Position numbers and translations under genes: made by a program. Positions 46,217 to 53,827 of a stretch of DNA of 64,000 nt are shown here, piece after piece. A model generated the notes under the pieces. It saw only the letters and a list, made by a program, of their open reading frames with translations, made no database searches and had not been told where the DNA came from. Source of the stretch: Ktedonosporobacter rubrisoli. GTDB taxonomy: Bacteria > Chloroflexota > Ktedonobacteria > Ktedonobacterales > Ktedonobacteraceae. The stretch is taken from NCBI RefSeq assembly GCF_004208415.1, contig NZ_CP035758.1:7006001-7070000 (forward strand), given 5' to 3'. Within the stretch, counting starts at the first letter, position 1. Each line of letters starts with the position of its first letter.

Positions 46217-46602
46217 TGACGCAGCAAAGCGCGGCTCCCACGCCAGCCCCGGCCACCGAGAAGAGCCGCCGGCAACAAAAAGTTGGGCGTGTGGTAAGCA
46301 ATAAAATGGACAAGACCATTGTGGTCGTCGTAGAAACTTTAAAGAAGCATCGTATCTATAAGAGAACGTTTAAGCAATCCAAGCGCTTCCATGTACATGA
46401 CGAGGAAAATACCTGTCAGATCGGCGATCTCGTACGCATCGAGGAGAGCCGGCCGCTGAGCAAATTGAAACGCTGGAGCCTTGTCGAGATCGTGAAGCGT
46501 GGTAGCGGCATCGTGCCAGTTGCAGAAGTGCTGGCTGAGGCTGATCCTAATCTGACGGCAGCGCAAGAGGAAGAGTCGGCGGAGCAGGGAGGAAATGAAT
46601 AA
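46216..46602 (+). CDS. rpsQ: Ribosomal protein S17 with extensions at both ends
   Basis: S17 is a small OB-fold protein of the 30S body. It has 128 residues where about 85 is usual. The core runs from about residue 22 to 100 (GRVVSNKMDKTIVVVVE, DEENTCQIGDLVRIEESRPL). About 20 Ala/Pro/Thr-rich residues precede it and about 25 acidic residues follow. TAATG overlaps couple it to rpmC and rplN. Confidence 0.96.
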   Translation: MTQQSAAPTPAPATEKSRRQQKVGRVVSNKMDKTIVVVVETLKKHRIYKRTFKQSKRFHVHDEENTCQIGDLVRIEESRPLSKLKRWSLVEIVKRGSGIVPVAEVLAEADPNLTAAQEEESAEQGGNE

Positions 46603-46970
46603 TGATTCAGCCGCAGACACGCCTGAAAGTCGCCGACAACACCGGCGCAAAAGAGCTGATGTGTATTCGCGTAATGAGCGGATCAGCCAAGCGTTACGCA
46701 GAGGTAGGAGATATCATCAAGGCCTCTGTGAAGCAGGCTGCCCCCAATGGGCAGGTAAAGAAGGGTGACGTCGTAAATGCCGTGGTCGTGCGAGTATCCA
46801 AAGAATACTCCCGCCCTGACGGCTCGCACATTCGCTTCGACGAGAACGCCGCCGTCGTCCTTGGCCCTGGCAACAACCCGCGTGGCACGCGTATCTTTGG
46901 CCCAGTAGCCCGCGAGTTGCGCGAACGAAACTTTGCCAGACTCGTTTCACTGGCGCCTGAAGTGCTCTAA
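46602..46970 (+). CDS. rplN: Ribosomal protein L14
   Basis: L14 contacts 16S rRNA in the subunit bridge. The 122 residues are standard, beginning MIQPQTRLKVADNTGAKELM. ENAAVVLGPGNNPRGTRIFG is the family C-terminal part. Confidence 0.98.
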   Translation: MIQPQTRLKVADNTGAKELMCIRVMSGSAKRYAEVGDIIKASVKQAAPNGQVKKGDVVNAVVVRVSKEYSRPDGSHIRFDENAAVVLGPGNNPRGTRIFGPVARELRERNFARLVSLAPEVL

Positions 46971-46982
46971 CTGAGGTAGAAG

Positions 46983-47372
46983 ATGGCAGTAAAACAGAAA
47001 GAACACAAGCCGCTCCACCTTGCCAAGTTGAATATTAAAAAGGGCGATACCGTCGTCATTCTTACCGGCAAGGATAAAGGGAAAGAAGGCACGATCTCGC
47101 GGGCTTTGCCTCAGATCAACAAAGTGATCGTCGAAGGCAGGAATATTGTTAAGAAACATATTCGCCCGCAAGGTCAGACCCAGCAGGGTGGCGTCATCGA
47201 GAAGGCCATGCCTATTCATGTCTCGAACGTCATGCTAAAATGCACCGAGTGCGGTGAGCGCACACGCGTCGCTCACGATCGCCGGCCCATGGGCGCGGAT
47301 CAAAAGAAACGCGTGGTTCGCGTGTGCAAGAAGTGCGGAAAAGTCATTCAAGATCGGACGAGGAGTAGTTAG
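46983..47372 (+). CDS. rplX: Ribosomal protein L24 with zinc ribbon
   Basis: L24 initiates 50S assembly. The KOW motif region (KKGDTVVILTGKDKGKEGTI) is followed by a C-terminal part with two Cys pairs (87/90 and 115/118) that can form a zinc ribbon, as in many non-proteobacterial L24 proteins. Total length is 129 residues. Confidence 0.97.
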   Translation: MAVKQKEHKPLHLAKLNIKKGDTVVILTGKDKGKEGTISRALPQINKVIVEGRNIVKKHIRPQGQTQQGGVIEKAMPIHVSNVMLKCTECGERTRVAHDRRPMGADQKKRVVRVCKKCGKVIQDRTRSS

Positions 47373-47376
47373 ACTT

Positions 47377-47919
47377 ATGGCATCGCGCTTGAAAGAAAAA
47401 TATGTACAGGAGATTGCGCCATCCCTGCGGAAGGAGTTTAACTACAACAACCCGATGCAGGTCCCCAAAGTGAATAAGGTTGTCGTCAATATCGGCATGG
47501 GAGAGGTTATCCAGAACGCAAGAGCCATGGATGCCGCTGTCTCCGATCTAGCAGCCATCACCGGCCAACGACCTGTTATTACGCGTGCCAAGCGCTCGGT
47601 CGCAGCCTTCAAATTACGTGAAGGCATGCAGATCGGCTGCATGGTAACACTGCGCGGCGAGCGGATGTATCACTTCCTTGATAAGTTGATGAACGTGGCC
47701 CTGCCACGCCTGCGCGACTTCCAGGGAGTGTCAGCCGAAGCCTTTGATGGTCGCGGCAACTATACACTTGGTTTACGCGAGCAATTAGTGTTCCCCGAGA
47801 TCGATTACGACAAAATCGATAAGGTGCGCGGTATGGAAGTCAGTGTGGTTACAACGGCACGTACCGATGAAGAGGGACGGCGGCTGCTCAGTTTGATGGG
47901 CATGCCCTTTAAGAAGTAA
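47377..47919 (+). CDS. rplE: Ribosomal protein L5
   Basis: L5 binds 5S rRNA in the central protuberance. The 180 residues start at the ATG 4 nt after the rplX stop, giving MASRLKEKYVQEIAPSL. PKVNKVVVNIGMGE and QRPVITRAKRSVAAFKLREG are family signatures. Confidence 0.97.
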   Translation: MASRLKEKYVQEIAPSLRKEFNYNNPMQVPKVNKVVVNIGMGEVIQNARAMDAAVSDLAAITGQRPVITRAKRSVAAFKLREGMQIGCMVTLRGERMYHFLDKLMNVALPRLRDFQGVSAEAFDGRGNYTLGLREQLVFPEIDYDKIDKVRGMEVSVVTTARTDEEGRRLLSLMGMPFKK

Positions 47920-47933
47920 CGCTGGAGGGCGCA

Positions 47934-48119
47934 ATGGCAAAAATCTCGATGATTGTAAAATCGCAACGCAAGCCCAAATTCAAGGTGCAGCAGCATAACC
48001 GCTGTAATGTGTGTGGGCGGCCTCGCGCATACATTCGTAAATTCGGCCTCTGCCGTATTTGCTTCCGTGAGCGTGCGTTACGTGGTGAACTACCCGGTGT
48101 GACAAAATCGAGCTGGTAG
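47934..48119 (+). CDS. rpsZ: Ribosomal protein S14, zinc-binding type
   Basis: This short 61-residue S14 has a complete zinc ribbon: Cys 24, 27, 40 and 43. The zinc type is the ancestral form; bacteria with zinc-free paralogues switch between them under zinc limitation. GCTGGAGG lies upstream of the ATG. Confidence 0.97.
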   Translation: MAKISMIVKSQRKPKFKVQQHNRCNVCGRPRAYIRKFGLCRICFRERALRGELPGVTKSSW

Positions 48120-48195
48120 TCGCGAAGATGAAATGGTGCAAAGGGCGAGGACAAACAGTACAGTTTTCGTACCTGCTAAATGTGGAGGATAATCC

Positions 48196-48591
48196 ATGAA
48201 CATGACTGATCCCATTGCGGATATGCTCACACGCATTCGCAATGCGGCAACAGCACGACATACTCGCGTACTGATTCCTGCCTCGAAAATGAAGCTGGGT
48301 ATTGCGCGTGTGCTGAAAGAAGAAGGCTATATTAAGGATATTGAGATCCTTAAAGACAATCCCCAGGGGACGATTCGTTTAACGCTGCGTTATGTAGACA
48401 AGAAGCCTGTTCTAACGCAGTTAAAGCGTGTCAGTAAGCCAGGCCTGCGTGTCTATACTAAGAAAGCAGGCATTCCACGAGTTCGTGGCGGCCTGGGAGT
48501 TGCGATTCTTTCGACGCCAAGGGGCTTGATGACCGGTTCAAGCGCCTATAAGCAAGGGCTTGGCGGCGAAGTCATCTGCTACGTTTGGTAG
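48196..48591 (+). CDS. rpsH: Ribosomal protein S8
   Basis: S8 binds the central domain of 16S rRNA. The 131 residues begin MNMTDPIADMLTRIRNAATA and end with the RNA-binding region GLGVAILSTPRGLMTG. GTGGAGG precedes the ATG. A 76-nt gap separates it from rpsZ. Confidence 0.97.
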   Translation: MNMTDPIADMLTRIRNAATARHTRVLIPASKMKLGIARVLKEEGYIKDIEILKDNPQGTIRLTLRYVDKKPVLTQLKRVSKPGLRVYTKKAGIPRVRGGLGVAILSTPRGLMTGSSAYKQGLGGEVICYVW

Positions 48592-48604
48592 AGGGAGGTA
48601 CAGA

Positions 48605-49180
48605 ATGTCTCGTATTGGACGCGCTCCCATCGCGGTACCGCCGAAGGTGCAGGTGAGCTGGAACGAGGATAATCTGGTAACGGTGAAAGGCCCCAAAGGA
48701 GAGCTGTCGTATAAGGTTGATTCAGCCTTGCAGCTCAAGCTCGAAGACGGCCAGCTCACCATTAACCGCCCCTCGGAAAGCAAGGAGCATAAAGCAAAAC
48801 ACGGTCTCTATCGTACCCTCGTTAACAACATGGTAGTGGGCGTGACGAGTGGGTATACAAAACAGCTAGAGATCCACGGCGTAGGCTATCGCGCCTCCAA
48901 GGTTGGCGACAGCCTGATTATCCTGGTAGGCTACTCGCATCCGGTAGAGGTGCAGCCACCCACAGGCATTACTTTAAATATCGATGGTGTGGACGCGGCA
49001 ACCAAGGCCACAAAAGTGAGCGTCAGCGGCATTGACAAGCAGCTTGTGGGCGAGGTCGCAGCCTCCATTCGCCGCATCCGTAAGCCAGAGCCCTACAAAG
49101 GCAAAGGTATCCGTTACGCGGGCGAGAAGATCCGGCGCAAGGCAGGTAAGGCCGGTAAAGTCGGTGGTAAGAAGAAATAA
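48605..49180 (+). CDS. rplF: Ribosomal protein L6
   Basis: L6 lies near the GTPase centre of the 50S subunit. The 191 residues start at the ATG behind GAGGGAGG (MSRIGRAPIAVPPKVQV). The C-terminal signature RKPEPYKGKGIRYAGEKIRR is present. Confidence 0.97.
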   Translation: MSRIGRAPIAVPPKVQVSWNEDNLVTVKGPKGELSYKVDSALQLKLEDGQLTINRPSESKEHKAKHGLYRTLVNNMVVGVTSGYTKQLEIHGVGYRASKVGDSLIILVGYSHPVEVQPPTGITLNIDGVDAATKATKVSVSGIDKQLVGEVAASIRRIRKPEPYKGKGIRYAGEKIRRKAGKAGKVGGKKK

Positions 49181-49188
49181 GCAAAGTT

Positions 49189-49241
49189 GAGGGCTGTTCA
49201 GGAAGAAACGTAGTGCCGACCACGTTTCTCAGATAACCCTC
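49189..49241 (+). repeat. Nested hairpin between rplF and rplR
   Basis: AGAAACGT (49204-49211) pairs perfectly with ACGTTTCT (49222-49229), enclosed by GAGGG (49189-49193) and CCCTC (49237-49241). There is no clear T-run. It fills most of the 105-nt gap. Confidence 0.6.
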
Positions 49242-49285
49242 GCTTTTCACGCTTATCCTTTAAGAAAGAGGAAGCGAAAGAGACT

Positions 49286-49894
49286 ATGATTAAACAATTT
49301 CATGCAAATCAGGCGCGGCTGCGACGGCACCAGCGTATGAGACGCCATCTGGAAGGTACATCGGCTCGTCCACGCTTGAATGTATTCCGCAGTGGGCAGC
49401 ATATCTATGCTCAGATCATCGATGATAGCACCGGCAAAACCCTGGTCGCAGCATCGTCACTGGAAACGGATCTACGTAATTTTCAACCTGCCGCCGTTGC
49501 GACTGAGCCAACCAGACACGAGTCAGCCGTCACGGAAGCTCCAGTAGAAGTAGCCGAGGAAGCAGCGCCGGCCAGAGGAAAAGGCGCTAAAGCCCCTAAA
49601 GCTGAAGCCAAGGGCAAGCAGAAGAGCGCACCAGCTAAGGGCGGTCAGCCGGCGCAGGTAAAAACAGTCCTGCCGGCCGCACAAAAAGGTGAGACGAAGA
49701 CACCAGTTGAGGCCCTCGTCGCTATCGCCAACAACCGCAGAGTCGCTCTGGCTCGCGAAGTAGGCAAGCTTGTTGCTCAGCGTGCAAAAGAGCAGGGCGT
49801 AAGCCGCGTCGTCTTTGATCGTGGTGGCTACGCCTATCATGGGCGCATCGCCGCCCTGGCCGAAGGCGCACGTGAAGTAGGGCTGGATTTCTAG
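49286..49894 (+). CDS. rplR: Ribosomal protein L18 with about 80-residue insertion
   Basis: L18 brings 5S rRNA to the 50S subunit. It has 202 residues where about 120 is usual. The N-terminal part (RLRRHQRMRRHLEGTSARPR) and the C-terminal part (GVSRVVFDRGGYAYHGRIAAL) are normal. Residues about 66-148 are a low-complexity Ala/Lys/Glu/Pro insertion in the loop after the first strands. The reading frame stays open throughout, so it is not a frameshift artefact. Confidence 0.96.
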   Translation: MIKQFHANQARLRRHQRMRRHLEGTSARPRLNVFRSGQHIYAQIIDDSTGKTLVAASSLETDLRNFQPAAVATEPTRHESAVTEAPVEVAEEAAPARGKGAKAPKAEAKGKQKSAPAKGGQPAQVKTVLPAAQKGETKTPVEALVAIANNRRVALAREVGKLVAQRAKEQGVSRVVFDRGGYAYHGRIAALAEGAREVGLDF

Positions 49895-49911
49895 GCCACA
49901 TGGCTACCTTT

Positions 49912-49959
49912 CATGCGTGTAAGCAGCAGGCTAGAGCCGCGATATGCAATTCACGCATG
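49912..49959 (+). repeat. 8-bp inverted repeat between rplR and rpsE
   Basis: CATGCGTG (49912-49919) and CACGCATG (49952-49959) are perfect arms with a 32-nt loop, ending 27 nt before the rpsE ATG. Confidence 0.5.
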
Positions 49960-49986
49960 GGGTAATTAGGAGAAGAACGGAAAGAC

Positions 49987-50685
49987 ATGGCAAGAATAGA
50001 TGCTTCAAAACTAAACCTGGAAGAGACAGTGGTTGAAGTCAGCCGCGTCTCCAAGGTGCACCAAGGTGGCCGGCGATTTAGCATTCGTGCCCTGGTGGTA
50101 GTCGGTGATCGCAATGGGTACGTTGGCTTTGGCTTCGGCAAAGCAGGCGAATATACAGAAGCCATCCGTAAGGGAGTCGAGGATGCCAAGAAGCACCTGA
50201 TCCAGGTACCCCTTGCCGGAACGACTATTCCCTTTATGGTAAAGACTACCTTCGGTGCATCAGAAGTGCTCCTCAAGCCGGCAGCCCCTGGTACAGGCGT
50301 GATCGCCGGAGGAGCTGTGCGTGCGGTAATGGAAGCAGCAGGAGTTCGCGATATCTTAACCAAGACGCTTGGCAGCACCAATAAGGCGAACACAGTCCAG
50401 GCCTGCCTGCAAGCTTTGCGCGAATTGCGCTCCCCCGAGGCGGAAGCCGCACGGCGTGGAAAGACCGTCGCCGAAATCCTTGGCAAGAAGCGCGCCGAGC
50501 AGATCGCAGTCGCGGCAGCCAATGCGGCTGAGCAAGCGGCAGCAGCGCGCGCGGCCCGCGAAGAGGAAGCCCGCGAGAATAGAGCCCTCGCCGGCCGTCG
50601 TGGTGGCGACCGTGATCGCCGCGGTGGCGACCGTGGAGATCGAGGCTCCCGCCGTAGTGGTGGCAGCGGAGACCGCCGCCGATAG
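49987..50685 (+). CDS. rpsE: Ribosomal protein S5 with Arg/Gly-rich tail
   Basis: S5 acts in decoding fidelity and the mRNA channel. The core is normal (GRRFSIRALVVVGDRNGYVG, GTGVIAGGAVRAVMEAAGV). It has 232 residues against about 166 usual. From about residue 170 there is an Ala/Glu-rich helix-like stretch and then an RGGDRD/RGDRG-type tail similar in style to the S3 tail. Confidence 0.97.
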   Translation: MARIDASKLNLEETVVEVSRVSKVHQGGRRFSIRALVVVGDRNGYVGFGFGKAGEYTEAIRKGVEDAKKHLIQVPLAGTTIPFMVKTTFGASEVLLKPAAPGTGVIAGGAVRAVMEAAGVRDILTKTLGSTNKANTVQACLQALRELRSPEAEAARRGKTVAEILGKKRAEQIAVAAANAAEQAAAARAAREEEARENRALAGRRGGDRDRRGGDRGDRGSRRSGGSGDRRR

Positions 50686-50696
50686 AGGAGTGAGCA

Positions 50697-50891
50697 ATGG
50701 CAAAATTGCGTGTAAAATGGGTAAAAAGCTCAATCGGCTACCCTAAAGATCAGAAAACAACGATTCGAGCATTAGGTCTGCGCAAGTTACAGCAGACAGT
50801 GGAGCAAGATGATCAGCCCGCCGTGCGTGGTATGATCCGCAAAGTAAGGCACCTGGTACAGGTGGAGGAGATTATCAGTGAAACTCTCTGA
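50697..50891 (+). CDS. rpmD: Ribosomal protein L30
   Basis: L30 is a small 50S protein. The 64 residues contain KSSIGYPKDQKTTIRALGLR, the family signature. It overlaps the rplO start by 14 nt. Confidence 0.96.
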   Translation: MAKLRVKWVKSSIGYPKDQKTTIRALGLRKLQQTVEQDDQPAVRGMIRKVRHLVQVEEIISETL

Positions 50892-51408
50892 TTTGCGGCC
50901 AGCCCCTGGTTCGCACAAGGCTGAAAGACGCGTTGGCCGTGGCCACGGCTCAGGTCGCGGCAAAACGGCAGGGCGTGGAACAAAGGGACAGAAGGCGCGT
51001 ACAGGTGGGAGCATCCATCGCGCCTTTAACGGTGGACAGACTCGCCTCTCAAAGCGCCTGCCATTTCAGCGCGGCATGGGTGCGGCCAGAAATAGCTTTT
51101 CGGCCTTGCAAGATGTCTATACAGTCATTAATGTCGTTGACCTCGTTGATCTCTTCGAAGCTGGAGCTCAGGTCCGTCCCGAAAATCTGGTAGAGCAGAA
51201 AGTGCTCACGCCAGCCGAGGCAAGAGGCCTGATTAAGATTCTTGGCGATGGCGAGATCGACCGCCCTTTGACTGTGCATGCACATAAATTCTCGGCCAGC
51301 GCGCGCGCAAAAATCGAGGCAGCTGGCGGTAGCGTTGAGATCATCCCGACTAAAGTCTACGAGAAGACAAAGCGACGTAAAGACGATACAGCTAAAGCAC
51401 AGCAGTAA
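50878..51408 (+). CDS. rplO: Ribosomal protein L15
   Basis: L15 is a late-assembly 50S protein. The 176 residues start at a GTG inside rpmD, behind GTGGAGG. The glycine-rich N-terminus (GRGHGSGRGKTAGRGTKGQK) and the C-terminal domain are normal, with a lysine-rich tail of about 20 residues. Confidence 0.97.
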   Translation: MKLSDLRPAPGSHKAERRVGRGHGSGRGKTAGRGTKGQKARTGGSIHRAFNGGQTRLSKRLPFQRGMGAARNSFSALQDVYTVINVVDLVDLFEAGAQVRPENLVEQKVLTPAEARGLIKILGDGEIDRPLTVHAHKFSASARAKIEAAGGSVEIIPTKVYEKTKRRKDDTAKAQQ

Positions 51409-51414
51409 TATTCC

Positions 51415-51541
51415 AGGGTTAAACCTTCTAGACCATAGAAAAATCCCCGGCTGGCGGGCCCATCCCGCCAGGCCTGATCTCCCCCGTTGAGGGAGGAGAA
51501 AAGCAGAAAGGGATTATAACTACGGTCGAGGTTTAACCCCT
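51415..51541 (+). ncRNA. Branched inverted-repeat element between rplO and secY
   Basis: GGGTTAAACCT (51416-51426) pairs with AGGTTTAACCC (51529-51539), and GACC (51431-51434) with GGTC (51524-51527). Inside are two hairpins: CTGGCGGG (51451-51458) with CCCGCCAG (51464-51471), and CTCCC (51479-51483) with GGGAG (51491-51495). This would fold as a closing stem with at least two branches. It could be a structured leader of secY or a small mobile element with terminal repeats. I recognise no known family. Confidence 0.5.
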
Positions 51542-51657
51542 TGGCATCTTGTGCGTATAACGTGTTATAGTATATATTGTCGGTCTTTAATATCTTCATC
51601 GCCGTGCTACAACGCACCTGTGGCTGGATGAGGGTCGCAATTTGGAAGGAGGCTCCC

Positions 51658-52995
51658 ATGTGGGAACGGCTGCGTAGTATCTGGAAAGCACCTGATCTGC
51701 GCAATAAGATTCTCTTCACGCTGGGGCTGTTATTAGTTTTCCGCGTACTCGCCAATATTACTGTTCCCTTAACGCCTGATGAACATAATGCACTGGTCCA
51801 ACTTTTCAACACAAATAAGAATGGCAATCTAGGCCAGTTATTAGGGCTCATGGATGTCTTTTCCGGTGGATCTTTGCAGACTTTCTCAATTGTCGCATTT
51901 GGTGTTTACCCGTATATCACAGCTACCATTGTGATGCAACTTCTGCAGCCGATTATCCCGGCCTTGCAGAATCTTTCGACGCAGGGCGAAGCTGGACGCC
52001 TGAAATTCAGCCAGATCACCCGTATTATTACGGTGCCGCTGGCCTTTTTGCAGGCCCTGGGTCAATGTGCGATCTACCAGAAGGCGGGAGTGCTCAAGAA
52101 CTTTAGTCTCATAGATCCTCAGTATGCCTTGAATACCTGGGCAATTATGTTTGCCCTGATCGCCGGAACTATGATCCTCGTCTGGCTTGGTGAGTTGATT
52201 ACCGAAAAAGGTATTGGGAATGGTATCTCGCTAATTATCTTTGGCGGTATCGTAAGCCGGATTCCCCAGTTTGTACAACAAGGATATATCGCTGCAACCT
52301 CCGGTGGTGGAAGTGGAAGCGGCGTTATCAGTATAGCTGTCTTCCTGATAATCGGTCTAATTACCATCGTCGGCATTGTCTACATCTACCAGGGGCAGCG
52401 GCGCGTTCCAGTTCAATATCCAACCAAGCGCCAGGTCGGGCGCGGCATGCTGGTGGGATCTGCGCAGACAACATACATTCCCATGCAGGTCAATAGCGCC
52501 GGTATGATCCCGCTGATCTTCGCACAGTCCATGTTACTCTTCCCGGCTGTCATCTCGCAGTACCTGACAACGAGCAACGTAGGCTGGCTGAAGGACATCT
52601 CGGTCTGGGTTGCAACGTATCTGGTCAACACCCAGCAGTGGTGGTACTGGGCTCTCTACTTCCTGTTAGTAGTGGCCTTCACGTACTTCTACGCATACGT
52701 AATGTGGCAGCAGCAGAATATTCCGGAGAACCTGCAGAAGCAAGGGGCTTTTATTCCAGGGTATCGACCTGGCGAGCCAACTAGCAGGTATCTAAGTAAT
52801 ATTCTCAATCGTATTACCCTTGGTGGTGCGCTATTCCTGGGAATCGTGGCTATACTACCGTTTGTAGCGCGCGTGGGTGCAAACCAGCTACTTGGTAGCG
52901 CCTCCCTCCTGATCGTCGTCGGTGTCGTGCTGGATACGGTCAGACAACTGGAATCCCAGATGGTTATGCGTAACTATTCGGGCTTCCTGTCATAA
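51658..52995 (+). CDS. secY: Preprotein translocase subunit SecY
   Basis: SecY forms the protein-conducting channel of the Sec system. The 445 residues show ten hydrophobic helices. Family signatures include GVYPYITATIVMQLL and the cytosolic loop with QGQRRVPVQYPTKR. The ATG at 51658 has GGAAGGAGG upstream; an earlier in-frame ATG gives 27 extra unrelated residues. The gene closes the spc-type cluster. Confidence 0.97.
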   Translation: MWERLRSIWKAPDLRNKILFTLGLLLVFRVLANITVPLTPDEHNALVQLFNTNKNGNLGQLLGLMDVFSGGSLQTFSIVAFGVYPYITATIVMQLLQPIIPALQNLSTQGEAGRLKFSQITRIITVPLAFLQALGQCAIYQKAGVLKNFSLIDPQYALNTWAIMFALIAGTMILVWLGELITEKGIGNGISLIIFGGIVSRIPQFVQQGYIAATSGGGSGSGVISIAVFLIIGLITIVGIVYIYQGQRRVPVQYPTKRQVGRGMLVGSAQTTYIPMQVNSAGMIPLIFAQSMLLFPAVISQYLTTSNVGWLKDISVWVATYLVNTQQWWYWALYFLLVVAFTYFYAYVMWQQQNIPENLQKQGAFIPGYRPGEPTSRYLSNILNRITLGGALFLGIVAILPFVARVGANQLLGSASLLIVVGVVLDTVRQLESQMVMRNYSGFLS

Positions 52996-52999
52996 GATC

Positions 53000-53059
53000 A
53001 TGTGGACGAAGCAGTGGCTGCTTTCATTGCTCGTCGTCATCATCTTAGTGTTTTGCTGA
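53000..53059 (+). CDS. Possible 19-residue hydrophobic peptide
   Basis: An ATG 5 nt after the secY stop opens a frame of 19 residues, MWTKQWLLSLLVVIILVFC, then TGA. A short basic start and about 14 hydrophobic residues would make a small single-pass membrane peptide, with coupling to secY translation possible. There is no clear ribosome binding site and no known family comes to mind, so it may be chance. Confidence 0.3.
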   Translation: MWTKQWLLSLLVVIILVFC

Positions 53060-53104
53060 GGGCACAAAGGCGCGCTCTTAACGCACTTCCATCGGAGGAA
53101 AAAC

Positions 53105-53755
53105 GTGAATATCATCCTAATTGGAGCACAAGGATCGGGAAAAGGGACGCAAGCTGAGAAGCTAGCGCAGGTTCTCGGGGTCCTCCACGTTGCTAGTGGG
53201 GACTTGTTCCGTAGTGCTATTGCTCAAGGGACTGAGTTGGGCATGAAGGCCAAGATATATATCGACAGGGGCGATCTGGTCCCCGACGATATTACGGTCG
53301 CCATGGTACTCAGCCGACTTCAGGAGCCTGACTGCGCTCGGGGAGTACTATTAGACGGCTTCCCGCGCACATTAGAGCAGGCGAAAGCATTGGATAGGGG
53401 GTTGCAGGAGGCTGACCGGTTTATAGATACTGCGGTCTATCTAGAGGTGCCGCGCGAGATTTTACTCAAGCGACTCTCAGGTAGATATATCTGCCGGGCA
53501 AACCAGCACATCTACAACATCAACACGCGCCCTCCGAAGGTTCCGGGCATCTGTGACCTGGATGGAAGTGAGCTGTACCAGCGCTCCGATGATCAGGGCG
53601 AGGCGGTACAAAAACGTTTGGATATCTTTTTTAATGGGACCTTTAAACTTCTCGACTATTATAGAGATGAAGGCAAGTTAGCGACTGTTAACGGCAATCA
53701 AGACGTTGAGAAGGTACATAAAGATCTCGTTAAAGCGATTACAGATCGGTTATAG
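53105..53755 (+). CDS. adk: Adenylate kinase
   Basis: This enzyme interconverts ATP plus AMP and two ADP. The 216 residues start at a GTG behind TCGGAGG. The P-loop GAQGSGKGTQ is near residue 7, followed by DGFPRTLEQA. The long-form lid is present but one of the usual zinc ligands is replaced: CRAN appears where CxxC is expected, while the second pair reads CDLD. Zinc binding is therefore doubtful. Confidence 0.96.
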   Translation: MNIILIGAQGSGKGTQAEKLAQVLGVLHVASGDLFRSAIAQGTELGMKAKIYIDRGDLVPDDITVAMVLSRLQEPDCARGVLLDGFPRTLEQAKALDRGLQEADRFIDTAVYLEVPREILLKRLSGRYICRANQHIYNINTRPPKVPGICDLDGSELYQRSDDQGEAVQKRLDIFFNGTFKLLDYYRDEGKLATVNGNQDVEKVHKDLVKAITDRL

Positions 53756-53827
53756 AGAAAAGTCTAGGGATTGCCAGTATGGGGCGTCGTATCTCTAAAT
53801 CCCGCTTTTTTCTGGAAGAAAAGTCTT

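Noticed and set aside
48128..48199. 23-codon frame MKWCKGRGQTVQ... whose stop overlaps the rpsH start
   Set aside because: The overlap is suggestive of a leader peptide, but there is no clear ribosome binding site and such short frames are common by chance.
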